Assembly: GCF_039566955.1 (NCBI RefSeq)
Contig: NZ_CP154796.1
Span: 3,596,001 to 3,660,000, forward strand
Length of the DNA: 64,000 nt
Direction: 5' to 3'
Origin: Micromonospora sp. DSM 45708
Lineage (GTDB): Bacteria > Actinomycetota > Actinomycetes > Mycobacteriales > Micromonosporaceae
The position numbers were made by a program, and so were the translations under genes. A model generated the notes under the pieces. That model was not told the origin of the DNA and did not search any database. It worked only from the letters and a program-made list of their open reading frames with translations. Shown here in pieces: positions 54,080-62,280 of the stretch; position 1 is the stretch's first letter; each line of letters opens with the position of its first letter.

Positions 54080-54448
54080 ATGACGGCTTCCGGACCCGAC
54101 GCGGCACAGAGCCGGCTCACGGCGCTCTACGCGGCGTTCAACGAGCGCGACGTGCCGACCCTGCTGGCGTCCATGACCCCGGACGTCTCCTGGCCCAACG
54201 GTTGGGAGGGTGGTGTCCTCCGGGGCCGGGCCGAGGTGGGCGACTACTGGCGGCGGCAGTGGGCCGAACTCGACCCGTCGGTGACGCCGACCGCGTTCGT
54301 CGTGGAACCCGACGGCCGCGTCGCCGTGTCGGTGCGTCAGGTGGTGCGGGACCGGGCCGGCGTCGAGCTGGCGGACCACACCGTCACGCACGTCTACCGT
54401 CTCGTCGACGGCCTGGTGGCCGAGATGGAGATCCGCGCGCGGCCCTGA
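54080..54448 (+). CDS. NTF2-like/SnoaL-like protein
   Basis: 122 residues of the cone-shaped NTF2 fold: RLTALYAAFNERDVPTLLASMTPDVSWPNGWEGG, then LRGRAEVGDYWRRQWAELD, then VSVRQVVRDRAGVELAD and HVYRLVDGLVAEMEIR. Members are small hydrolases, isomerases or ligand binders; this one gives no clue to its ligand. The ATG at 54080 is chosen by family length. Confidence 0.82.
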   Translation: MTASGPDAAQSRLTALYAAFNERDVPTLLASMTPDVSWPNGWEGGVLRGRAEVGDYWRRQWAELDPSVTPTAFVVEPDGRVAVSVRQVVRDRAGVELADHTVTHVYRLVDGLVAEMEIRARP

Positions 54449-54529
54449 CCCGCCCGTCACCGATGTCACTTCGGGAAGACCTGACGACGAGCCGTTTGGC
54501 GCGTGGACCCCGCGGGTAGCCGACGGTCC

Positions 54530-54760
54530 ATGATGGATTCACGGGGCAAGGCGGTCGGGCGTTACCTCCTGCGGCTCGTCGGCGGGGTGTCGGTGATCAT
54601 CGGTCTGCTCATGGCGCTCGGCAGTCTCGCCGACGGCAATCTGGTCGGGATCGTGCTCAGCGCCGTGCTCGTCGGCGGCGGGGTGTTCGCGCTCAAGCGT
54701 TCGGGCGGTCCCCGCGACACCGCGACCGCCGCGCCGGTCACCGGCCAGCGCGCGCACTGA
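54530..54760 (+). CDS. Small membrane protein, unknown
   Basis: About 76 residues from the ATG at 54530 (another ATG follows at 54533). It has two hydrophobic stretches, YLLRLVGGVSVIIGLLMALGSL and NLVGIVLSAVLVGGGVFAL, and a polar tail. No strong ribosome site is visible. I do not recognise the family. Confidence 0.6.
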   Translation: MMDSRGKAVGRYLLRLVGGVSVIIGLLMALGSLADGNLVGIVLSAVLVGGGVFALKRSGGPRDTATAAPVTGQRAH

Positions 54761-54838
54761 CCCGGCCGCCCACCGGCCGGGCGGGTCGGTCGGCCGCGTC
54801 CCGCGCCCGGTGTCGGTGCCGGCGCCTAGGCTGAGGGA

Positions 54839-55930
54839 ATGGTCGACCGGCGTCAGGTGATGAGCTTCCGCGTACGGGCCCAGCAGCTCGACCGCGCCGA
54901 GGGCACACCCGCCGACACCGCCGTGCTCGACCTCGGCGTGCAGGACACCGGCCCGGACGGCGCCCGGTGGGCACTGGCCCTGCGCGGGGTCGACGGGTCG
55001 GCGCTCTCCGACGACGACCTGGTCCTGCTGTGGACCGTGCGCGGTGCGCCCCACCTCTACCGCCGCGCCGACGTCGGGCGGGTGGCCGCCGCGGTCGAGC
55101 CGTTCTCCGACGCCGACGCCGGCAAGCGCATCTACGACGCCGCCAAGCCGTTGCGGGCGGCCGGCATCGGCATCGTCGCCGCGCTCGACGAGGTGGCCGG
55201 GCGGATGCGCGCGATCGTCACCGAGCCGACGGTCAAGGGCGACGTCTCGGGCCGCCTCGCCGAGTTGCTGCCCGAGCCCTACCTGCGGTTCTGCCGGCCG
55301 TGCCAGGCCACCCACCTCTTCGAGATGCCGTTCCGCCTGGCCGCCGTGCGGGCCGGGCTGGAGCTGACGCCCGGCACGTCGCCACCGGTGCTGCGCCGCA
55401 TCCCGGCGTTCCGGCGGGCGGCCACCGCCGGTGACCGGTTCGACCTGATCCGCGCCTACCTCCGGCTGCTCGGCCCGGCCACGCCGAAGCACGTGGCCGA
55501 CTACCTCGACGCCCCGGTCCGGGACGTGCGGGCACGCTGGCCGCAGGACGCCGTCGAGGTGCCGGTCGACGGCGAGACGCGCTGGCTCCTGGCCGGGGAC
55601 GAGACGATGCCGGCGTCGACCGGGAGCGCGGTGACCCGGCTGCTCGGCCCGTACGACCTGTTCCTCCAGGCGAAGGACCGGGCGACGCTGGTGCCGGACC
55701 CGGCCCGGGCCAGGGAGTTGTGGCCGGTGCTGGGCCGCCCCGGCGCGGTCCTGGTCGACGGTGACCTGGTCGGCACGTGGCGCCCCCGCAAGTCCGGCGC
55801 GAAACTGACAGTCGCCGTGCAGCCGTGGCAGAAGCTCCCCGACAGCCGCCGCCGGGCGGTCGTCGAACAGGCCGAACGCCTCGCCGCGCACCGCTCGGCC
55901 GCGCTCGCCGGGGTCGAGTTCGCCGACTGA
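54839..55930 (+). CDS. Winged-helix DNA-binding protein (HTH_42/AlkZ-like)
   Basis: 363 residues. VLDLGVQDTGPDGARWALALRG and LLWTVRGAPHLYRRAD near the N-terminus, HVADYLDAPVRDVRARWP in the middle and YDLFLQAKDRATLVPD with VGTWRPRKSGAKLTVAV near the end follow the HTH_42 family. This includes the AlkZ/YcaQ DNA glycosylases that unhook bulky or crosslinked bases, sometimes as self-protection in antibiotic producers. The catalytic Q-x-Q or Q-x-D of AlkZ is not clear here (a VQDT stretch is present), so glycosylase activity is uncertain. Confidence 0.8.
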   Translation: MVDRRQVMSFRVRAQQLDRAEGTPADTAVLDLGVQDTGPDGARWALALRGVDGSALSDDDLVLLWTVRGAPHLYRRADVGRVAAAVEPFSDADAGKRIYDAAKPLRAAGIGIVAALDEVAGRMRAIVTEPTVKGDVSGRLAELLPEPYLRFCRPCQATHLFEMPFRLAAVRAGLELTPGTSPPVLRRIPAFRRAATAGDRFDLIRAYLRLLGPATPKHVADYLDAPVRDVRARWPQDAVEVPVDGETRWLLAGDETMPASTGSAVTRLLGPYDLFLQAKDRATLVPDPARARELWPVLGRPGAVLVDGDLVGTWRPRKSGAKLTVAVQPWQKLPDSRRRAVVEQAERLAAHRSAALAGVEFAD

Positions 55931-55950
55931 CCGGAGCAGGGCGTACGTCG

Positions 55951-56631
55951 TCAGGCGAAGCACTCGATCGTGGCGGGCACCAGGCCGTGCCGGCGTACGA
56001 CGTCGGTGAGCCGGCGCAGCAGCGGACGCAGCGCGCCCCGGTGCGCCGGCTCGGCGGTCACGTCCAGGCACCATGCCACCCCGCCGCCGACGCGGCGCAG
56101 GTCCCAGTGGAAGGTGGTGTCGCCGACGCGCAGCCGCCCGGTGCCGACGACCCCGGGGCCCGTGCCGGCGTCCAGCCGCAGGGCAGTCCGGAGGCCGGCC
56201 AGGCGCCCGGTGTCGAGTCCACCGGCGAACAGCACCCGCCACACGGGCGGTCCGCCGCCGAGCCGCAGCGGTGCCGCGGTCGCCAGCGGCACGTCGTCCC
56301 GGAAGTGCCCGCGCAGCATGTCCTCGCCCGGCAGCGCCCCGCCGCCCGACCGCAGGTACGCCTCCTCGGCGCCGACGCGGGTGACCGCCCGCAGCCGGGC
56401 GCGGACGTCGGGGTCCGCGCGGACCGCGCGGGCGAACGCGGCGGAACTCCACCAGCCGCCGTCCGCCGGTGTCCAGCCGGCGGTACGCAGGCGCGTCGCC
56501 GAGAGGTCGTCGGCCAGCACGAACTCCTCGACCAGCAGCCCGAGTGGCGGGTCCGGCGCACCGGCCGGGCACAGCAGGTAGTAGTCGAGCGTGGACGTGA
56601 CGGCGGACGACGTCGCCGGTGCGGCAGTCAC
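55951..56631 (-). CDS. Hypothetical protein, 226 residues
   Basis: I do not recognise the family. The protein is soluble, rich in Gly, Arg and Leu, with few lysines. Notable pieces are LDYYLLCPAGAPDPPLGLLVEEF near the start and GLVPATIECFA at the end. Third codon positions are strongly G/C and no overlapping frame looks better, so it is probably a real gene. It starts at a GTG (56631) and converges on the winged-helix gene. Confidence 0.6.
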   Translation of the reverse strand: MTAAPATSSAVTSTLDYYLLCPAGAPDPPLGLLVEEFVLADDLSATRLRTAGWTPADGGWWSSAAFARAVRADPDVRARLRAVTRVGAEEAYLRSGGGALPGEDMLRGHFRDDVPLATAAPLRLGGGPPVWRVLFAGGLDTGRLAGLRTALRLDAGTGPGVVGTGRLRVGDTTFHWDLRRVGGGVAWCLDVTAEPAHRGALRPLLRRLTDVVRRHGLVPATIECFA

Positions 56632-56797
56632 TCCGGCACGGTACCGCCGTCACCGGTGGGCGAAGACGAACCCGCCCTCGACACCCGGGGCCGGCTGGTG
56701 CGTCAGCTCGGCCTCGACGGTGAACCCGGCGACGGGCGTCCATGCGCCGCGGGGTAACCGGTTGCGGGCGCGCGCCGGGTCATCCAGGCTGCCGGGC

Positions 56798-57703
56798 ATG
56801 CCGATGCACGAGGGAGAACTCACGGTCACGCCGGAGACGGTCCGCGCCCTGGTGGACGCGCAGTTCCCCGCGTGGCGGCGGCTGCCGGTCCGGCACCTGC
56901 CGTCGGAGGGCACGGTCAACACCATCTTCCGGCTGGGCGACCGGTTGACCGCCCGGTTCCCTCGGCAACGGCAGGAGCCGGAGGCGGCGCGACGCTGGCT
57001 GGCACGCGAGGCGGACGCGGCCCGCGAGTTGCTGGGGCGCACCCGGTTCCCCACCCCGGAGCCGGTCGCGCTCGGCGAACCGGGCGCCGGCTATCCGCTG
57101 CCGTGGTCGGTGCAGACCTGGCTGCCCGGCGTGGTGGCGACCGTCGACGATCCGGGCGACTCGTACGCCTTCGCCGATGACCTCGCCGAGTTCGTCACCG
57201 GCGTGTGGGCCATCGACACCGGCGGACGCACGTTCGGCGGTCCGGGCCGCGGCGGCGTCCTGCCCGCCCACGACGAGTGGATGGAGACCTGCCTGCGCCA
57301 CAGCGAGGCGCTGCTGGACGTGCCGCTGCTGCGCCGGTTCTGGGCGGCGATGCGGGAGCTGCCCCGGGGTGGGGAGCCGGACCGGATGAGCCACACCGAC
57401 CTGATCCCGGGAAACGTGCTCGTCCGCGACGGCCGGCTGGCCGGGGTCCTCGACGTGGGTGGGTTGGGCCCGGCCGATCCCGCGCTCGACCTCGTCGGCG
57501 GCTGGCACCTGCTGGAAGCCGGGCCCCGCTCGGCGTTGCGTGCGCGGCTCGGCTGCGACGACCTGGCCTGGGAACGTGGTCGGGCCTGGGCGTTCGCGCA
57601 GGCGATGGGCCTGGTCTGGTACTACCGGGAGTCCAACCCGGTGATGAGCCGCCTCGGCCGGCGCACGTTGGAGCGGATCACGGCCGGCCCGCCGCCGGGG
57701 TGA
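56798..57703 (+). CDS. Aminoglycoside phosphotransferase-family kinase (APH)
   Basis: 301 residues of the APH/choline-kinase-like fold. The start VRHLPSEGTVNTIFRLGDRLTARFPR is the nucleotide loop, and MSHTDLIPGNVLVRDGRLAGVLDVGGLGPADPALDL carries the catalytic H-x-D-x4-N and the metal-binding D. Such proteins phosphorylate small molecules; antibiotic resistance is possible but unproven. The start is the ATG at 56798, with ATG 56804 as an alternative. Its 3' end overlaps the convergent LysR gene by 26 bases. Confidence 0.88.
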   Translation: MPMHEGELTVTPETVRALVDAQFPAWRRLPVRHLPSEGTVNTIFRLGDRLTARFPRQRQEPEAARRWLAREADAARELLGRTRFPTPEPVALGEPGAGYPLPWSVQTWLPGVVATVDDPGDSYAFADDLAEFVTGVWAIDTGGRTFGGPGRGGVLPAHDEWMETCLRHSEALLDVPLLRRFWAAMRELPRGGEPDRMSHTDLIPGNVLVRDGRLAGVLDVGGLGPADPALDLVGGWHLLEAGPRSALRARLGCDDLAWERGRAWAFAQAMGLVWYYRESNPVMSRLGRRTLERITAGPPPG

Positions 57704-58628
57704 CCCGGGCCCAGGATGGTCGCCACACCGGGTCGGGCGGCGGCGTCAGGGCCGCGAGGTGGTCGACGATCCCCCGCAGACCCGGGTGCGGGTTCGTCGT
57801 GGGCAGCATCAGCGAGATCGGGTACGCGAGCGTCGGGTTCCGGATCGGGATGCGGCGCAGGTCGTGGCCGGCCGGCCACAGGTAGCGGTCGCGCGCGCCG
57901 ACCAGGGTGGCCACGTCGGCGGTGTCGGCAAGCGTGTCGAGGAGCACCTCGTTGCCGAAGTTCGGGCCGGCCGCGTCGATGCGGAGGTCGAAGGCGGTGG
58001 CGAGCTGGTCGTAGAACTCCGACCATTCGCTGTGCGGCACGATGCCGGGCACCCAGATGCGGAGCCCACGCAGGTGGGCCGGGGTCAGGGTACGGGCGGC
58101 GGCGAGCGGGTGCCGGGGACCGACGAGCAGTTCCAGCGGCGAGTCGAACGCGTGGACCATCCGGACGCCGGCCGGCAGCGTGGCCGGGTCGGTGACGGTG
58201 CGGAACGCGGCGTCGAGGTCGCCGGCCTGGACGGCGGCGGCCACCCGGTGCGGGTCGTCGACCCGGACCGTGACCACGTCCAGGCGGGTGCCGGGATGTG
58301 TGCGCCAGTAGTCGTGCAGGACGACGGCCTGCGCGCTGCGCAGGCCGAGCACGTCGACGCGGACGGCCCGGGAGCCGGGCCGCAGCGCGGCGACGGCCCG
58401 GTCGGCGTTCGCCACGATGCCGCGGGCGTGCGGGAGGAACGCCCGGCCGTCGAGGGTCAGGTCGACGCCGCGGGCGGTACGGGTGAACAGGCGGACCGCC
58501 AGCTCGCGTTCCAGCGCGGCGACCCGTTTGGAGACGGCCTGCTGGGTGACGCCCAGCTCGTCGGCGGCGTGCTGCAACTGCCCGACGTCGGCCGCCCGGA
58601 CGAACGATCGCACTGCCTCGGTGTCCAC
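57678..58628 (-). CDS. LysR-family transcription regulator
   Basis: 316 residues. The N-terminal winged HTH VRSFVRAADVGQLQHAADELGVTQQAVSKRVAALERELAVRLFTR is typical. The C-terminal effector domain follows, including RVDVLGLRSAQAVVLHDY and PLELLVGPRHPLAAA. It is transcribed divergently from the MFS gene (58684), the usual arrangement for a regulator and its target, so it may control that exporter. Confidence 0.93.
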   Translation of the reverse strand: MDTEAVRSFVRAADVGQLQHAADELGVTQQAVSKRVAALERELAVRLFTRTARGVDLTLDGRAFLPHARGIVANADRAVAALRPGSRAVRVDVLGLRSAQAVVLHDYWRTHPGTRLDVVTVRVDDPHRVAAAVQAGDLDAAFRTVTDPATLPAGVRMVHAFDSPLELLVGPRHPLAAARTLTPAHLRGLRIWVPGIVPHSEWSEFYDQLATAFDLRIDAAGPNFGNEVLLDTLADTADVATLVGARDRYLWPAGHDLRRIPIRNPTLAYPISLMLPTTNPHPGLRGIVDHLAALTPPPDPVWRPSWARVTPAAGRP

Positions 58629-58683
58629 CGGCTCAGCCTATGGTCGTCCAACCGGTGGTTGTGGCTCGCCGGAGGGCGGTTGT

Positions 58684-59985
58684 TTGATCACGCGGGCCGG
58701 CGGCCGGTCTGATGCGGCGGTGGCACGGGATCAGGACTTCAACCGGCTGTGGTCGGCGTACGCGGTCAGCACGTACGGCACGTGGCTCGCGTTCGGCGCG
58801 TTCCCGTTGCTCGCGGTGCGGGAGCTGGACGCGTCCCCGTTCGCGGTGTCGTTGCTGGAGGCCGCGGGTCTCGCGGTGGCGGCGGTGGTGGCGCTGCCGC
58901 TCGGGCCGTGGGTGGAGCACCGGCCGAAGCGCCGGGTGATGATCGGGACGGATCTGGTCCGGTTCGCCGCGATGACGAGCGTGCCGGTCGCGCACGGCCT
59001 CGGGGTGTTGACCTTCGGGCACCTGCTGGTCGTCGCGGTGGTCTGCGGGAGCGCGGGGATCGCGTTCACGGCCGCGTCCGGCGCGTACCTGAAGCAGCTC
59101 GTGCCCGCCGACCGGCTGCTGGTCGCGAACGGGCGGTTGGAGGGCACGGGCTGGGTGGCGACGGCGGCCGGCCCACCGCTGGGCGGCGCGCTGGTCGGGT
59201 TGCTCGGCCCGGTCGTCACCGTCGCCGCCGACGCGTTGAGCTACCTGTTGTCGGCGCTCGCGGTCCGGCGCATCCGGGGCGGTGAGGTGGTGGCGGCCCC
59301 GGTCGCGGCGGCACGCGGCGCGGATCTGCTCGGCGGGTGGCGGGTCATCCGCCACGACCGGATCCTGCGGCGGCTGTTCCTCAACTCGGTGCTGGTCGGC
59401 GGTCTGATCACGGCCACCGTCCCGTTGCTGGCCGTGCTCCTGCTCGGCGAGTACGCCGTCCCGGCCTGGCAGTACGGTCTCGCGTTCGGCGTGCCGGCGC
59501 TGGGCGGCTTCGTGGGTGCGCGCCTCTCCGCCCGCCTGGTACGGCGGTACGGCGGGCAGCGGGTGCTGGCCGTCAGCGGTTGGCTGCGGTCGGTCTTCCC
59601 GCTCGGGCTGGCGTTCACCCGACCCGGCATCGGCGGGCTCGTCACCGTGATCGTGGTCGAGGGCCTGCTGATCATGGCGATGGGCGTGTTCAACCCGATC
59701 TACGCCACCGAACGGCTGCGGCGGACCCCCACGGACCACGCCGCCCGGGTGCTCAGCGCGTGGAGCGTCGGCAGCCGGCTCACGTCTGCCACGTTGACGG
59801 CGGTCTGGGGAGGTCTCGCCACGCTCACCGGCCCGCTCACCGCGATCACCGTCTCCGGCGTCCTGCTGCTCGGCACCCCGCTGCTGCTGCCGGGCGGGAT
59901 CTCCGTCCGGGCCCGGCTCAGGAGGCGGCGGCGGGCTTCCGGGTGGGGTCGCCCGGGGTGGCGGCGTCGGTGGGACGGCGGGTGA
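58684..59985 (+). CDS. MFS transporter
   Basis: 433 residues with about ten to twelve hydrophobic segments, beginning DQDFNRLWSAYAVSTYGTWLAFGAFPLLAV, with the cytoplasmic loop EHRPKRRVMIGTDLVRF and an MFS-type second half. It resembles drug exporters of the MFS_3 group. The TTG at 58684 is preferred because GGAGG lies 8 bases upstream; a GTG at 58720 would give a shorter protein without a ribosome site. Its last 68 bases overlap the convergent methionine aminopeptidase gene. It is probably regulated by the divergent LysR. Confidence 0.87.
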   Translation: MITRAGGRSDAAVARDQDFNRLWSAYAVSTYGTWLAFGAFPLLAVRELDASPFAVSLLEAAGLAVAAVVALPLGPWVEHRPKRRVMIGTDLVRFAAMTSVPVAHGLGVLTFGHLLVVAVVCGSAGIAFTAASGAYLKQLVPADRLLVANGRLEGTGWVATAAGPPLGGALVGLLGPVVTVAADALSYLLSALAVRRIRGGEVVAAPVAAARGADLLGGWRVIRHDRILRRLFLNSVLVGGLITATVPLLAVLLLGEYAVPAWQYGLAFGVPALGGFVGARLSARLVRRYGGQRVLAVSGWLRSVFPLGLAFTRPGIGGLVTVIVVEGLLIMAMGVFNPIYATERLRRTPTDHAARVLSAWSVGSRLTSATLTAVWGGLATLTGPLTAITVSGVLLLGTPLLLPGGISVRARLRRRRRASGWGRPGWRRRWDGG

Positions 59986-60736
59986 GGACCTGCGGGCCGG
60001 ACTCGGTGACGGCGACGGTGTGTTCGGAGTGGGCGGTGCGGGAACCGTCGGCGGAGCGGATCGTCCAGCCGTCGTCGTCGACCCTGATCTTGTCGGTGGT
60101 GCGGCAGAGCCAGGGCTCGATGGCGATGGCGAGTCCGGGGGTGAGCTTCATGCCGCGGCGGGCACGTCCGCTGTTGGCCACGTGCGGGGCCTCGTGCATG
60201 GTGCGGCCGATGCCGTGGCCGCCGAACTCGCCGTTGACGCCGTAACCGTAGGCGTGGGCGACCTCGCCGATCGCGGCGGAGACGTCGCCGAGGCGACCGC
60301 CGGGCCGGGCGGCGGCGATGCCGGCCTCCAGCGCGACCTCGGTGGCCTCGATCAGCTTCAGGTCGGCCGGGTCGGGGGTGCCGACGACGAACGAGAGCGC
60401 GGAGTCGGCGACCCAGCCGTCGATGCCGACCGCCATGTCGATGCTGAGCAGGTCGCCGTCGCGCAGGACGTAGTCGTGCGGCAGGCCGTGCAGCACCGCG
60501 TCGTTGACCGACAGGCACAGCACGTTGCGGAACGGGCCACGGCCGAACGACGGGGCGTAGTCCCAGTAGCAGGACTCGGCGCCGCGCTCGGCGATCCGGC
60601 GGCGGGCGTGGTGCTCGATGTCCATCAGGTTGACGCCGACCGCGGCCACGCCCTTCAGCTCGGCGAGCAACTCGCCGACGAACTGGCCGGTCACCGCCAT
60701 CCGGCCGATCTCCTCGGCGGACTTGAGCTCGATCAC
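59918..60736 (-). CDS. map: Type I methionine aminopeptidase
   Basis: 272 residues. The dinuclear metal ligands are seen in SIDMAVGIDGWVADSALS (two Asp), GGHGIGRTMHEAPHV (His), AIEPWLC (Glu) and HSEHTVAVTESG (Glu). The C-terminal 15 or so residues (after QVLTRR) are a low-complexity tail. It removes initiator methionine from new proteins. As it pairs with a divergent XRE regulator and a palindrome, it is probably an accessory, regulated copy and not the housekeeping enzyme. The GTG at 60736 has GGGAGGG upstream. Confidence 0.93.
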   Translation of the reverse strand: MIELKSAEEIGRMAVTGQFVGELLAELKGVAAVGVNLMDIEHHARRRIAERGAESCYWDYAPSFGRGPFRNVLCLSVNDAVLHGLPHDYVLRDGDLLSIDMAVGIDGWVADSALSFVVGTPDPADLKLIEATEVALEAGIAAARPGGRLGDVSAAIGEVAHAYGYGVNGEFGGHGIGRTMHEAPHVANSGRARRGMKLTPGLAIAIEPWLCRTTDKIRVDDDGWTIRSADGSRTAHSEHTVAVTESGPQVLTRRPTDAATPGDPTRKPAAAS

Positions 60737-60758
60737 GACACCCTCCCTCTCCCGGTCC

Positions 60759-60772
60759 GGTATTTTTATACC
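60759..60772. promoter_or_regulatory. Operator/promoter between map and the XRE regulator
   Basis: GGTAT-TTTT-ATACC has perfect 5-base arms with a run of T between, the only AT-rich block in the 75-base intergenic region. It is 22 bases before the map start and 39 bases before the XRE start, so one bound dimer could control both. A second small palindrome, GGGATATCC (about 60796-60804), lies nearer the XRE gene. Confidence 0.6.
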
Positions 60773-60811
60773 ACGCCCGCCCGGGGCGTCCCGACGGGAT
60801 ATCCTGCTGCC

Positions 60812-61078
60812 ATGGTTCGCCAGCCACTCACCGCCGAACAGATCGCCGCGGGCCGACGCCTCGGCGTCGCCCTGCGATCCGCGCGAGCCGGCCGCAGTCT
60901 CGTCGAGGTGGCCCTGGCGGCCGGCATCTCCCCGGAGACGCTCCGCAAGATCGAGGCGGGTCGCCTGCCCGCTCCGGCGTTCGGCACCGTGGTCTGCCTC
61001 AGCCAGGCCCTCGACGTCCCCCTCGCCGAGCTGGCCGACACCTGGCTCGCCGACATGCCCGTCCGCCAGGCCTCCTGA
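60812..61078 (+). CDS. XRE-family helix-turn-helix regulator
   Basis: 88 residues, nearly all HTH: GRRLGVALRSARAGRSLVEVALAAGISPETLRKIEAGRLPAPAFGTVVCLSQALDVPLAELAD. It is divergent from the methionine aminopeptidase gene with a shared palindrome, so it probably represses both. Confidence 0.9.
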   Translation: MVRQPLTAEQIAAGRRLGVALRSARAGRSLVEVALAAGISPETLRKIEAGRLPAPAFGTVVCLSQALDVPLAELADTWLADMPVRQAS

Positions 61079-61115
61079 TCACCCACCCGCGCCAGCAACG
61101 GTTCATCCACGCCGG

Positions 61116-61250
61116 TCAGTCGTCGCCGCCCCCGCCACCCGAGTCGAAGCTCGCGGCGTCGCCGTAGACGGCGTTCTCCACGATGGCTGCCGAGTGCCGG
61201 TCGGGCACGCCCCGGCCCCGCTCGAAGACGTCGCGACCGGGCCGCGGCGA
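61116..61250 (-). CDS. Possible remnant or C-terminal part of a small gene
   Basis: This frame encodes about 44 residues ending in VPDRHSAAIVENAVYGDAA, then SFDSGGGGGDD, with strong G/C third positions and a natural stop at 61116. Upstream it runs into the decamer repeat and no start or ribosome site is visible. It may be the surviving 3' end of a gene damaged by repeat expansion, or chance. I do not recognise a family. Confidence 0.3.
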   Translation of the reverse strand, partial: SPRPGRDVFERGRGVPDRHSAAIVENAVYGDAASFDSGGGGGDD

Positions 61251-61346
61251 AGCGCGGCGGAGCGCGGCGGAGCGCGGCGGAGCGCGGCGGAGCGCGGCGG
61301 AGCGCGGCGGAGCGCGGCGGAGCGCGGCGGAGCGCGGCGGAGCGCG
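61251..61346. repeat. Decamer tandem repeat AGCGCGGCGG, nine copies plus a partial
   Basis: Nine identical copies of AGCGCGGCGG (61251-61340) and six bases of a tenth, with one variant copy just before (GAAGCGCGG). Since 10 is not a multiple of 3, each copy change would shift any reading frame crossing it. There are no spacers, so it is not a CRISPR array. Confidence 0.9.
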
Positions 61347-61472
61347 CGCATGGCCTGCCGTGCCGCGACCGCCCGCTCCTGGACCGTCGGCGGCCGACGA
61401 CGGCGGCGGCGCTCCGAAACGGCGACCAGGCGTCCTGACGGCGGGCCACACGCATCGGTCAGGGCCGGCGGC

Positions 61473-62078
61473 TCACCCGGCGGCGACCGCCGCGACGGCG
61501 GCGTGCGGCCGGCGGGTGGCGTCGCCGGGCCGGTGCAGACGCTCCACCTCGGCGAAGCCGGCTCGGGCCAGCCGCTCGGCGAACACGTCGACGGGCCACC
61601 GGTAGGCGGTGAGCACCTTGTGGTCGAACGCGGCGACCTCGTCACCGACGAAGATCCCGAGCACCACCGTCGCGCCCGGCGCGGTCACCCGCCGGAACTC
61701 GGCGAGCGCACCGTCGAGCTGCCCGGGCGGCAGGTGGATGATCGAGCCCCAGGCCAGGATGCCGGCGACGCGGTGGTCGGCGACCGGGAGATCCGCCAAC
61801 GACCCGCGCAGGTAGCGACCGGTCGGATAGGTGGCCCGCGCGTGGGCGATGAACTCGCCGACGATGTCGAGGCCGGTCGCGTCGGCGCCGTGGGCGCGGA
61901 GGAAGTCCGTGAGGTGGCCGGGCCCGCAGCCCAGGTCGAGCACCGGGCCGGGCCGGTCGGTCAGGTGTCGCCGGATGAACGCGAGGTCGTCGGCGTGCAC
62001 CTGCCGGCTCGTGCCGAACAGCGCGATGTAGCGGTCCACGACGGACGCGTACGCCCGGCGGACCTGTTCCGTCGTCAT
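61473..62078 (-). CDS. Class I SAM-dependent methyltransferase
   Basis: 201 residues with motif I PVLDLGCGPGHLTDFLRAHGADATGLDI, then YLRGSLADLPVADHRVAGILAWGSIIHLPP and VVLGIFVGDEVAAFDHKV. It belongs to the Methyltransf_11/25 group. The ATG at 62078 gives MTTEQVRRAYASVVDRYIALFG, a normal start. The substrate is unknown. Confidence 0.87.
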   Translation of the reverse strand: MTTEQVRRAYASVVDRYIALFGTSRQVHADDLAFIRRHLTDRPGPVLDLGCGPGHLTDFLRAHGADATGLDIVGEFIAHARATYPTGRYLRGSLADLPVADHRVAGILAWGSIIHLPPGQLDGALAEFRRVTAPGATVVLGIFVGDEVAAFDHKVLTAYRWPVDVFAERLARAGFAEVERLHRPGDATRRPHAAVAAVAAG

Positions 62079-62280
62079 GCGCCGACCCTACGGCCGGCCA
62101 CGTCGGGACGGCTCCCGGCCCGGCGTGGCCCGGTCGACGCCAGGAGGAGATGGTGCGGGTCACCCGGGTGCGGCACCCGCCGGACCGGCCGGTCGGCGGG
62201 ACCGGGATGCCGGCGCGGGCCCGGACCGGGCCGGTTCCGCGGTGGCCTCGCGTGTCGTACCGACCGGTTAGCCTGCCGTC

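Larger units (their letters stand above)
61079..61472. other. Long region without a confident gene, dominated by a decamer repeat
   Basis: These 394 bases between the XRE and methyltransferase genes contain the decamer repeat at 61251-61346 and, on the minus strand, a short coding-like tail (61116-61250). Frames crossing the repeat stay open only because the repeat is stop-free. I see no promoter or RNA gene. Confidence 0.5.

Noticed and set aside
61251..61346. CRISPR array
   Set aside because: The repeats are 10 bases long, contiguous and without spacers, and no cas gene is nearby.
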